NCBI GenBank assembly: GCA_035235625.1
Contig: CP141145.1
Span: 9,114,001 to 9,178,000, forward strand
Reading direction: 5' to 3'
Origin: Saururus chinensis
Lineage: Eukaryota; Streptophyta; Magnoliopsida; Piperales; Saururaceae
DNA length: 64,000 nt
The translations under genes were made by a program, and so were the position numbers. Numbering within the stretch: position 1 is the stretch's first letter; every line of letters begins with the position of its first letter. Below are positions 35,713 through 45,900 of this stretch, one piece after another. The notes under the pieces are model-generated. The model saw nothing but the letters and a program-made list of their open reading frames with translations, had not been told where the DNA came from and ran no database searches.

Positions 35713-36349
35713 GCTAACAGTTGGGAAAAAACATCATCCACAACAAATATGAATTTGCATGATCATTTGATATTCTTAAAAAGATGTGAAACATGCCGAC
35801 TTTCAATAAACAACATCTAATTAATGCATGGCACCCAACACCAAGCACAGATCTAAAAAAAGGCTATTACATGCAAGTAAGCAAGCAGAAGAGACACAAA
35901 ACTAGACCACATGCAAACAACAGTAGCACATAACGACCTAGAAGAAGCACATAAACTAAACACGAAGATAATGTATAGTTAAGTAGGCACACATGACATA
36001 GAAAAGACTGAAATTAGAAAAGAAATCAACACAACAAATCTTTACTGCAAAAGTACATGTTCTAGGATTCAAGCTAAACTTGTAATCCAAATATTAGAGC
36101 CAAGTTGCCAATCGGAGAAAAAAAATCGAAAGCAGAATTCAAAGGAAGTCAACGAAACAAAAATCCCCAAATTGTGATTTTTGTTTCGAGAGAAAATATT
36201 CCCCATTTAAAAAGTTGTTTCTTCTTTACTCCAACTTGTATCAACACATGGGATGGTCATAATTGACATGTCAGAAGCTTTTGCTTCATTTCAGTAGTTC
36301 ACGACTTAACACAAAACTTTTTACTTACATGCAAAAAATTCTTGAGAAT

Positions 36350-36350
<1 letters not shown>
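35713..36350. other. MULE interior upstream of the transposase fragment
   Basis: AT-rich sequence where the transposase core or an intron would be expected on the minus strand. I see no DDE-type motif or CxxH zinc motif. It is probably intron and deleted coding sequence. Confidence 0.4.

Positions 36351-36351
<1 letters not shown>

Positions 36352-36393
<42 letters not shown>
36352..36393 (+). repeat. (CT)n microsatellite
   Basis: About 21 uninterrupted CT units; on the minus strand (AG)n. It lies in the probable 5' leader side of the MULE transposase unit. Confidence 0.97.
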
Positions 36394-36396
<3 letters not shown>

Positions 36397-36719
36397 GCAT
36401 ACTAAATTCCCGCAAAGCAAACAATCACGAGCACCACCAGTCCACCTCCCAGCCAGCTTATGATCTAGCTTTAGGTGATCTAAGCCACAACAATACCGGG
36501 AGGGAAGAACTGGTCGTGAGCATGAGCCGAAACAGCAACATCAGATGCCCTTGAGCCTTCAAATCCGCATGTCTCCTAGTACTCATTGCTTATAATTTTT
36601 TGGTACCGGCACTCGGTGCTACAAAATGCCTTCTCCCCTCTGTAGTTCACCCAAAAAAACAAATTAAGAAAATAAAAATTAGATTTCCCTCTGTTCAAAC
36701 TCAAGGGACATGATATGCT

Positions 36720-36957
36720 CACCCAAAACTCCATCGTAGGTAGTGTCAAAGAGCGTGTGATGTGTGGCAGAGGGTTTTGGAAAAGTTTCAGGGTTGAGAT
36801 TGGAAGAAAGAGAGGGACGCAGAAAATGCCTAAAACAGGGAATGAGCTCCAGCGAACAAAATCATTTACACAGTTGATGAGAAGGGAGGAGGAGACGCCG
36901 GTGGAAGAGATGGCCGAGAAGACAACGCGCGAGAGCCGTTATAAAAGTCAGGCATAA
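36720..36957 (-). other. GC-rich probable 5' leader of the MULE transposase unit
   Basis: On the minus strand this is a pyrimidine-rich stretch with TATAACGGCTCTCG, CTTCTCGGCCATC and CTCCTCCTCC, resembling a promoter-proximal untranslated leader. It mirrors the GC-rich stretch inside the opposite end of the MULE. An 80-codon plus-strand frame overlaps it but has no recognisable motif. Confidence 0.35.
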
Positions 36958-37118
36958 GCACAATAAGAGGGGTACTTTCGGTTTATTAGAGGTTAATTAG
37001 TGGGATAAGGACTTTTTAAGAATAAATAAAAACAAAAAATTTAAGTTAAGAATTTAATTTTTGAGGAGGACTTAATGGGAAATAATGGCTATCTTAAGGT
37101 TTTGGTGAGAATTTACTC

Positions 37119-38037
37119 TTTAATTATTTTAAATAAATACATACTTATTTGCTAAGTTCGTAACAATGAATCAATCACACTAAACGATGAACTATTCAGA
37201 CCACTTTTGGTGGAATTATAACCTTTTAATTGATTAAAACAAAAGTATGTTTAGAATGTGCACAAATTGTTATATCAGTTGAAGTTTAAAGAGACCTCCC
37301 ATACATTTGTTACATTTGATACATTCATTATACCACAATTTGAGCATTCTTCCTTAACTTCTATGATTTCATTCCCTTCACCAAAGCTCGTAACGAATGT
37401 ATATTTAATTATTATAAAATAATACATACTGATTTTTTAAGTACATAAGAATAAATTAAACGCACTAGATGACGAACTAATCAGACCACTTTTGGTTAAA
37501 GAGACCTCTCATTCATTTGTTATGCTTGTAAAAAATGAATCAAATAGACAATGTGATACTACAATATGACCTATCTTCCCTAACTTTTAGGATTTTATTA
37601 ACTTAACAAGAATAAGAACAAAGCGACAATGCTCATAGCGAATGTGTATTTATTTGTTTTAAATAAATATATACTAATTTGCTCATAAGAATGAATCGAA
37701 TGCACTAAATGGCAAACTAATGTGACCACTTTTGGTCACATTATATCTATTTAATCGATTAAAGCAAATATTGGTTAAGAATGTGCATAAATTGTTATAT
37801 CGATAAATGTTTAAACTAACCTCCCATACATTTGTTACATTTGTAATAAGGAATCAAATGAACAAAGTGATACCACAATTTAACCGTTCCTCCTTTTCTA
37901 GATTTAGAACAAACCACCAAAACTTGTCATGAATGTGTAATTAATTGTTTTAAATAAATACATACTTATTTTTTATGTTCGTAAGAATGAATAAAATGCA
38001 CTAAACAACGAACAAATCGGACCACTTTTGGTGGAAC
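37119..38037 (+). repeat. 320-bp satellite array, block 6
   Basis: About three monomers, some with internal deletions (for example around 37310-37345 and 37490). The block begins with the second copy of the MULE target nonamer and ends at the plastid insertion in the CCACTTTTGGTGGAA box. Confidence 0.95.
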
Positions 38038-38327
38038 TAATGGCAAAGGCATAGTCTTCTTTTTTCTCTCAAATAAAAACTCATTGGCGCCATGCTTGAT
38101 TGAATGCTAGACGTTTAGTAATTTCTCCTCCGACCAGAATTAAAGATCCCATTGAAGCTGCTAATCCCATGCAACCCACCTGTCGGGGGAGTTGATAAAC
38201 AAAATAAAGATCCTTGGTATCATCCTCTATGCTGAGATATACAATCAGAACGACAAGTTGATTCGAGATCTTGCTATCAACCTCTTGGACTAAAAAAAGT
38301 AATCTTTCTCGATGAAGTTGGTTGATT
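38038..38327 (-). pseudogene. clpP: Nuclear plastid insertion: clpP exon 2 and start of intron 2
   Basis: Minus-strand translation gives pieces of plastid ClpP, the proteolytic subunit of the stromal Clp protease. These are a [13 protein letters not shown] segment (about 38200-38250), GLAASMGS (about 38145-38168) and [12 protein letters not shown] (about 38106-38140). The order and phase are those of clpP exon 2. About 80 bp is missing at about 38175-38190, removing the segment after the SPGG region that would carry catalytic context. Sequence from about 38095 down to 38038, including GGCGCCAATGAG, looks like the beginning of the plastid group II intron 2. The fragment has no start, no exon 1 or 3, and lies inside a satellite monomer (CCACTTTTGG on one side, AATCGATTAAAA on the other). 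It is a non-functional NUPT. Confidence 0.88.
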
Positions 38328-38960
38328 AGGACAAAATTATAATCGATTAAAATTGAAGTATGTTTAAAATGTTCACAAATTCCTATATCAGTTGAAGTTT
38401 AGAGAGACCTCCTATAAATTTGTTAAGTTCACAAAACGAATCAAACTGACAGTGTGATACCATTATTTAAATGTTCATCCTTAACTTCTATGATTACATT
38501 CGCTTAACTAAATATAGAACAAAGCACTAAAGCTCATCACGAAGGTGTATTTAATTATTTTTAATAAATACGTATTCACTTGATAAGTTTGTAAGAATAA
38601 ATCAAACTCACTAAATGATGAACCAATTGGGCCACTTTTGGTCTAATTATATCATTTTAATCGATTGAAATGGAAGTTCGTTAAAATGTGCACAAATCGT
38701 TATATTATATAATGTTTTAAGAGACTTCCTATTCACTTATTATGTTTGTAATAACAAATTAAATAGACAAAGTAATACAACAATTTGACCGTTTTTCCTT
38801 AACATTAGATTCATTTGCTTACCTAGACATACAACAAAGTACCATAGCTTGTCACGACTTAGAATTTAACTATTTTAAATAAATACATACTCATTTGCTA
38901 TGTTCGTAAGAATGAATTAAATGCATAAAATGACGAACCAATCGGCCAACTTATGTTCAA
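38328..38960 (+). repeat. 320-bp satellite array, block 7
   Basis: Two monomers continuing directly from the monomer that the clpP fragment interrupts. The block stops in the middle of the ACCAATCGG box at about 38955, where unrelated sequence begins. Confidence 0.95.
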
Positions 38961-40969
38961 AATAGATCAATTTCTTAATTAAATACATTTTTTGAAACAT
39001 AAAATTTGAAATCGAATTTTATTTTAATACCATGGTATAATTCTTCATAGAGTCTTCCACTAACGCTTCATGTCCCATACCACAGGCATTTGGTGGTTAC
39101 TCCTTAGTAATTCTACCCTTAAAATAATTTGGACATACTATTTTAAATCGAAGTTGCTAAAATACTCATGTAAGAGATTCAGAACAAATATTTTCTATTG
39201 ATTCAAAATCGGAATTAGTAAAACTCAAGATTCAGATTAGGTCCGATACTATATGGACAAAATAAAATTTCAAATCATTTTTGTATTCTAAATCAGATTT
39301 CATAAAATCGGTGTCCATTTGATGTAATGCATGCAAAACAAAATTTCAAATTCGATACAACTGATCCATCATAGAATGGTCAAATTACTCTCGATTAAAA
39401 TTTAAAATTCATAACATCGTAGTTCATAATTAATCTGATGTCATATAGACCAAACAAAAAGTTCAAACCCGACATTATTATTAATTCCATTATCATAATT
39501 AAAATAAAATATCAAAATAATTCTAAAAATTGGAATTAGTATCAAACTTAGATTTGGAATAGTAATTTTAAATAATAACCATTCCGAAAGAAAAATTCAT
39601 AAAATTAGAGATTATATAAATCCGATATAACACAAGTACAATAGAAATTCAGAAATTCATGAATAACAGATAAAAGAGCAATTCCGATGTCACACTAGTA
39701 AACCAAAATTACAAATCAAAACCCGGTACGGTTTATTCGTAGTAAAATTTTCAAATCATTTTAGATTCATGATTAAAATTTTATAAAATGGATTGTCGTA
39801 TCAAATCCTTATGTAACTAATTCAGACCATAATTTAAATAATGTTTATGACTCAAAATCAAAATTCATAAAATTGACGTTTGCATCAATTACTTGCAAAG
39901 CATGCAAGACGGATTTAAAATTATTTCTAATTCAAAATCGAAATTCATAAAATAGGAATATGTGCTAAATTTGATGCAATACCCATTGAACAAAAAAATT
40001 CTCATAATCGGAATTCACTTTAAATCCGATATAACACATGCAGACATAAAATTCAAGAATTGGAGTGTCACGACCCGGATTTTTAAAAACCCTTTCTAAA
40101 ATCGTATGAACGGTAGTCATGAGAATTTTTTTTTTCTTTTAAATACAAAACAAACCATTCGATTAAATATCCAGGTCATGATAACTAAGGTTCACAAATC
40201 CGAATATCAAATACATTGATATTACTACACGTCTAAAAATTAACAAAGAACAGCTCATCCATCTAAGTACAAGTTCGTCCACCGTCTGAAAATAAATAAC
40301 AAGTTGACTCTCATGCCAAAGAAACACTTACGTACCGGAGTTGCAGAAATGCAGAAACTTCTTATTGTGCTTGCCTGCCTTGGTCTCACTTGTCGTTACC
40401 TTGAGAATCTGCAACTAACCAAACCAAACAACCACAACAACAACAATAGAATCTCTCCGCCTTCAAGAGAAGAACTTCCACAAAGACAAAAGATTTAATT
40501 AATATTTTTCGGATTGGGCCAACATCACCCGATGTTAGTTGCCTATATACTCATTAGACAACATCTCCAATGTTTCCAACAAGATAGAATCCAGACGTAG
40601 TTCTGCCTAAAACTACACTATACTAAGAAGCATAGCATCACATATGCAATGCTTAAGTATTTTAAAGCAACCTACAATTTATGCCAGTCCTTTAATCGTT
40701 CCACTTGTCTAATTAACAAGCAATATCAAATAATGTTATTAATTATCTCACAACCCTTGTTCAATAATTAATGCTAACATCTTGCAAACAGTACCACATA
40801 AGGGTAATATATAGAGCACTGAATATAACATAGCTCGAAAACATGGCTAATCTTTAACCAATGAAGACTATCACAATGCACAAAACAATGGACACCGTTC
40901 AGGAAACAATGAACTAATTGTTACCTGAAAATACCGACTCCCACTCAAAGGAGTAATTGTATGCTATCA

Positions 40970-41374
40970 GAAATCCTATAATCTCTAGAGATCCACTTGG
41001 ATCAGCCATGGGCCTAGAGATGTAGGTACCAGCTTTGCTCATGGACACACTGGCCGGAGGTAGATGAGCCTTCCATGATGCTCAAAAACCTAGTTTACGC
41101 GTTTGTAGGGATCCATCATCCCAAAGAAGCGGAGACCACAAGGGTCTGATAGATTACCGTCATAGCTATTATCAGAAATCCTATCATCTCTAGAGATCCA
41201 CTTGGATCAGCCATGAGCCTAGAGATGTAGGTACCAGCTGTGCTCATGGACACACTGGCTGGAGGTAGATGAGCCTTCCATGATGCTCAAAAACCTAGTT
41301 TGCGCATTTGCAGGGATCCATCGTCCCAAAGAAGTGGAGACCACAAGGGTCTGAAAGATTACCGCCATGGCTAT
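40970..41374 (-). repeat. Tandem duplication of about 203 bp in family B LTR
   Basis: The block from CAGAAATCCTATMATCTCTA to GATTACCGYCATRGCTATT occurs twice in a row. Both copies contain GGTAGATGAGCCTTCCATGA and CCCAAAGAAG. It is homologous to the pair at 18060-18450. Confidence 0.9.
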
Positions 41375-41779
41375 TGTTGTGAACTAACACAATGCTGAAT
41401 GGACGTATGACTTAATATATCCAAAGATTTAATACTAATCACACTTTATCATGTATGCAATTGACTCTTATGATTTGCAAGATAATAGGCAGACTTAGGG
41501 CTTAAACATGTGCACTAATCAACATGATAAGGACTCAGACTCATACTGAGATGAACTAACCAATCCAACATTCTAATAAAAAGGATTTGGGGCTGAGATG
41601 AACATCTCATGTCAGCCACCTAACATGACAAGTTTAGGCTGAAACAAGCATCAATAATCAACCTAAGGTATATCACAATCAAGGCTGAAATTCAAGGACA
41701 ACATAGGCTGAAAGTCAGAGGCTTCTTAGGCTGAAATTCAGAGACTTAATAAACATTAATAGATCATGAACTAAGGTTC

Positions 41780-42900
41780 TAATATTAAGGATTCATTCAG
41801 CAAGATTATAATCTAAAACAAAGCTGAGAATCAAGTATTAGATATGCAACAATACAACCTAAACTAGGGCTGAGATTTAGGTTTTCTCTCAACATGATTA
41901 TAGCATAAATCAATGTTGAGAATTTGGTATTAATTTAGCCAAAGTAGAGCCTAAAACACAAGCATCAAATCAGGGATTTACTTGACCAAAGTGGAGCCTA
42001 AACTAAGGCTTCAAATCAGGGATTTGATTAGCCAAAGTATGACCTAAACTAGGGCCACGAATCAGGGATTAAGTTGTCCAAAGTATGGCTTATAATAAAG
42101 CCACGAATCAGGGATTAAGTTGTACAAAGTATGGCCTATAATAAGGCCACGAATCAGGGATTAAGTTGTCCAAAGTATGGCCTATCATAAGGCCACGAAT
42201 CAGGGATTAAGTTGTCCAAAGTATGGCCTATAATAAGGCCACAAATCAGGGATTAACTTGGCTAAAGTATGGCCGAAAGTAAGGTTACAAACCAAAGAAT
42301 AAATTGGCCAAAGTATAGCCTAAAGTAAGGCCAAAATTAGGGAATAAATTTGCCAAAGTTTGGCCTAAAGTAAGGCCACAAACCAGGGAATAAATTAGCC
42401 AAAGTATGGCCTAGAGTAAGGCCACAAACCAGGGAATAAATTAGCCAAAGTATGGCCTAGAGTAAGGCCACAAATCAGGGAATAAATTTGCCAAATTTTG
42501 GCCTAAAGTAAGGCCACAAACTAGAGAATAAATTAGCCAAAGTATGGCTTAAAGTAAGGTCACAAATCAGGGAATAAATTTGCCAAAGTTTAGCCTAAAG
42601 TAAGGCCACAAACCAGGGAATAAATTAGCCAAAGTATGGCCAGAAATCAAGAAATAAATTTGCCAAAGTTTGGCCTAAAGTAAGGCCACAAACCAGGGAA
42701 TAAATTAGCCAAAGTATGGCCTAAAGTAAGGCCACAAATCAGGAAATAAATTCGCCAAAGTTTGGCCTGAAGTAAGGCCACAAACCAGGGAATAAATTAG
42801 CCAAAGTATGGCCTAAAGTAAGGTCTAGACAAAGGAGAGAAACCAAGGATAAAATAAACAAAAGCAAGGCCTATACTAAGGCCACAAACTAGGGATAAAA
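41780..42900 (-). repeat. 46-bp GGCC minisatellite, about 20 units
   Basis: From 41930 to 42830 the unit GCCAAAGTATGGCCTAAAGT + AAGGCCACAAACCAGGGAAT + AAATTA repeats every 46 bp with few changes. Each unit has the imperfect palindrome GGCCTAAAGTAAGGCC. Neighbouring units alternate slightly (GCCAAAGTTTGG against GCCAAAGTATGG), giving a 92-bp higher period between 42340 and 42820. This is the most homogeneous of these arrays, so recent local amplification is likely. Confidence 0.92.
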
Positions 42901-45900
42901 TTCAGCAGAGTTTATGCCCAAATTATGGATGATAAACATGACTAGAATTAGAATCATTCATGCCTTACATGGGGCTAAAATAGATGACAAAAATCAGCAA
43001 CATGTTTGCATGAATTAAGGCTAATCTACTTGACAAAAAATCAGGATCATACATGCATAATTCAGCCATGTACATAAGCGATAAAATCACAATCATTCAA
43101 AACAAGTAAAGGATGATTCATGACATCAAAAACCCTTAGAACTAGGCTAAACTATTGCTGAATTATATCTATCAAAACCTCATGCTTAAGGGTGTGAAAA
43201 GAAGCACCTACTTGTACCAACTTGTCCCCAAAGTTTATAGCTATTGCTCCTATGCTTCAAGGCCTTGATTTCAATCCAAAGGTGGCTGATTTGACCTTCA
43301 ACATTGCTAATTATGGAGGTCCTTGCTGAGAGAAGGAAGAGGAAGGAAGAGATGGAGAAGAAGGAGGCTCCCTGAAACCAATAGGGGCTGCCTCTCTTAA
43401 AGCTATTGGGTGCCCTCCCCCTCTAGGTCTCTCTCATCCTTAGTTACAATCCCGGAATCCAAATTTCTACCTCATTACCAATAGGAAACCAACCCCTATA
43501 CATGCTCAAAACAGTCCCAAAAGAGTCCTAACCCAACTAGATATATAGTTGATCTTCACCTTTTTTCACCACTCCTAGCACTCCTCAGACTCCTACTTGG
43601 GCTAGAAGTCCTCTGCTTGCATGCTATCTGGTCTCAACAAAGTTCTGGCTGCGTCGTCTTCTTGCTTGGAGTCCTTGTCTTGCTAGAACTCTCTCTCCCT
43701 CTTTCAATTCCTAGTTCTTTTAGGACTTCCAACTCCTAGTATATTTAGGACTTCCATCCACCTCGGGTAAACAGGCCTTGTTCAATCTGCTCAACTTCAA
43801 ATGGTCGTATCTCCCTCATCCGAACTCCGATTCGCACGTTCTTGGCAGTGTTTCGAAGCTCTTTCTATCTACTTTCTAACTACATAGTTTCAGCTACTAA
43901 TCCAAACTTTTGGTAAAGTTATTCTCAGGAGAAGTTCAAGGGGTCTAGTACCCAAGTTTTCATGCGGTCGACTTGGGGAATTTAGAAAAATCCCGGATGA
44001 TACATGGAGTCCTCAAATTTGATACGTACAAAATAGAAAATTTAAAATAAGAGTCGGTAGTAAATCCGATGTCTTATATATAGAACAAATAAAAAGCACT
44101 AAATAAATGCGTACTTATTTGCTAGGTTTGAAAGAAAAAATAAAAAGCACTAAATAATGAACCAATCGTATGACTTTAGGTCCAATTATATCGTTATATT
44201 TGATTCAAACTGAAGTTTGTTAAGAATGTGCACAAATCGTTATGTCATTCAAATTTAAAAAATACCTCCTATTAACTTGATAAGTTCGTAATAACTAATT
44301 GAATGGATGAAGTGATACCATAATTTGATTGTTCTTATTTAGCATATGATTTCATTCGCTTAACTAGATTTAGAACAAAGCACTGAAGCTCATCATGGAT
44401 GTGCATTTAATTTTTTAAATAAATATGCACTCATTTGATAAGTATGTAAAAATGAATTAAATGCACTAAACAATGAACAAATCAAACTAATTTTGGACAA
44501 GTTATAACCATTTAATCGATTAAAACTGAAGTTCGCTAAGAATGTGTAAAAATCTTTATATTGTTTAACATTTAAAGTAACCTCCCATTCATTTGTTACA
44601 TTTGTTATAACGAATGAAATAGACAAAGTGTTACCACAATTTAACTATTCTTCCTTAATTTATATGATCTCATTTGCTTAACTTGATTTAGGACAAAACA
44701 CCGAAGCTCGTCACGAATGTTTTCTAATTTTTAAAATAAAAACATACTCATTTGCTAACTTCGTAAGAATGAATCAAATGTATTAAAGGACGAACCAATC
44801 GGACCACTTCTGGTCACTTTATATCCTTTTAATTAATCAAAACCCAAGTTCGTTAAGAATGTACATAGATCATTATATCATTTAATGTTTAAAGTAACCT
44901 TCCATTTATTTGTTACGTTCGTAATAACAAATTAAATTGACAATGAGATACAACAATTTGATCATTCTTCCTAAACTTATATGAATTCATTTATTTAAAT
45001 AAATTTAGAACAAAGCACCAAAGCTCTTAACGACTAAGTATTGAATTCTTTTAAATAAATACATACTGATTTGCTAAGTTCGTAAGAATCAATCAAATGC
45101 ACTAAATGACGAACCAATCAGACTAATTTTGGTCTAATTATATCATTATAATCAATTATAACTGAAGTTTATTAAGAATGTACACAAATTGTTATATTAT
45201 TTCATGTTTAAAGATACCTCCTATTCACTTGTTAAGTTCGTAATAAGTAATTAAATAGAAAAGGTTATACCATAATTTAGCTGTTCTACCTTAACATATG
45301 ATTTCATTCACTTAAATAGATTTAGAACAAAGCACGAAATCTCGTCACGAATGTGCATTTAATTTTTTAAATAAACATGTACTCATTTGCTAAGTGTGTG
45401 AGAATGAATCAGACGCACTAAATGATCAATGAATTCAGACCAGTTTTTGTCAAGTTATATTAATTAAGAATGTGTACAAATCGCTATATTGTTTAAAGTT
45501 TAAAGTAACTTCCCATTCATTTGTTAAGTTAGTTATAACGAAACAAATGGACAAAGTGATACCATAATTTGACTATTCTTCCTTAACTTCTACAATTTCA
45601 TTCATTTACTTAGATTTAGAACAAAACATCAAAGCTCATAAAAAATGTATATTTAATTTTTAAATAAAAACATACTCATTTGCCAAGAATACACCAGCAA
45701 AATTTGTTATTAGGAATACACTAAACGATGAACAAATTAGACTACTTTTAGTGAAGATATCCTTTTAATTGATTTAAACCAAAATTCGTTAAGTACATGC
45801 ACAAATTGTTATATCATTTAAAGTTTAAAGAGACATCCTATTCATTTGTTACATTCGTAATAATGAATTAAATGGACAAGGTGATACCACAATTTTACTG

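Larger units (their letters stand above)
31236..37118 (-). mobile_element. Mutator-like element (MULE), 5.9 kb, decayed
   Basis: The satellite box GTGTATTTAATTATTTTAAA is split and its nonamer TTTAATTAT is duplicated exactly at 31227-31235 and 37119-37127. A 9-bp TSD is the signature of Mutator-like elements. Inside, on the minus strand, is the C-terminal part of a MURA-type transposase (35151-35649). The ends (GGGCGTGTGACCC on the left, GAGTAAATTCTC inward from the right) do not form clear TIRs, so this may be a non-TIR or eroded MULE. GC-rich leaders lie inside both ends (31390-31830 and 36720-36950), with minisatellites at 32270-33010 and 34480-35000. The catalytic core of the transposase was not found. 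Confidence 0.85.
40066..44004 (-). mobile_element. Family B solo LTR, 3939 bp, minus orientation
   Basis: Starts TGTCACGACCCGGATTTTTA and ends TCCCGGATGATACA. The perfect 5-bp TSD TGGAG lies at 40061-40065 and 44005-44009. It is the reverse complement in layout of 15851-19390. Left to right: the terminus, a block with CAACATCACCCGATGTTAG (40521), the tandem duplication at 40970-41374, the 46-bp GGCC minisatellite (41780-42900), leader near 43320-43370, U3 with CCTAGTTCTTTTAGGACTTC (43728), and the terminus. No internal domain is present. The intact TSD indicates LTR-LTR recombination after insertion. Confidence 0.94.
38960..44083. repeat. Degenerate tandem repeat of about 80 bp, interrupted by a solo LTR
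   Basis: An AT-rich stretch at 38960-40065 that resumes at 44010-44083 after the family B LTR. Units start with variants of AAAATCGAAATTCATAAAAT and end with AAAATTTCAAATCATTTCTA-like text. Starts near 39208, 39291, 39780, 39856 and 39936 give spacings of 76-83 bp. Motifs ATCCGATATAACAC and GATGYAATRC recur. It is unrelated to the 320-bp satellite. It may be a second old satellite or an internal array of a lost element. Confidence 0.6.

Noticed and set aside
36263..36554. Frames with Ser-Leu runs near the CT microsatellite
   Set aside because: They are translations of (CT)n and have no other support.
36720..36957. 80-codon plus-strand frame rich in Arg, Glu and Lys
   Set aside because: It overlaps the probable minus-strand leader of the MULE, has no motif, and its charge bias follows purine-rich DNA.
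41930..42830. Regularly spaced repeats resembling a CRISPR array
   Set aside because: The whole 46-bp unit is conserved, with no unique spacers, inside a plant LTR. It is a minisatellite.
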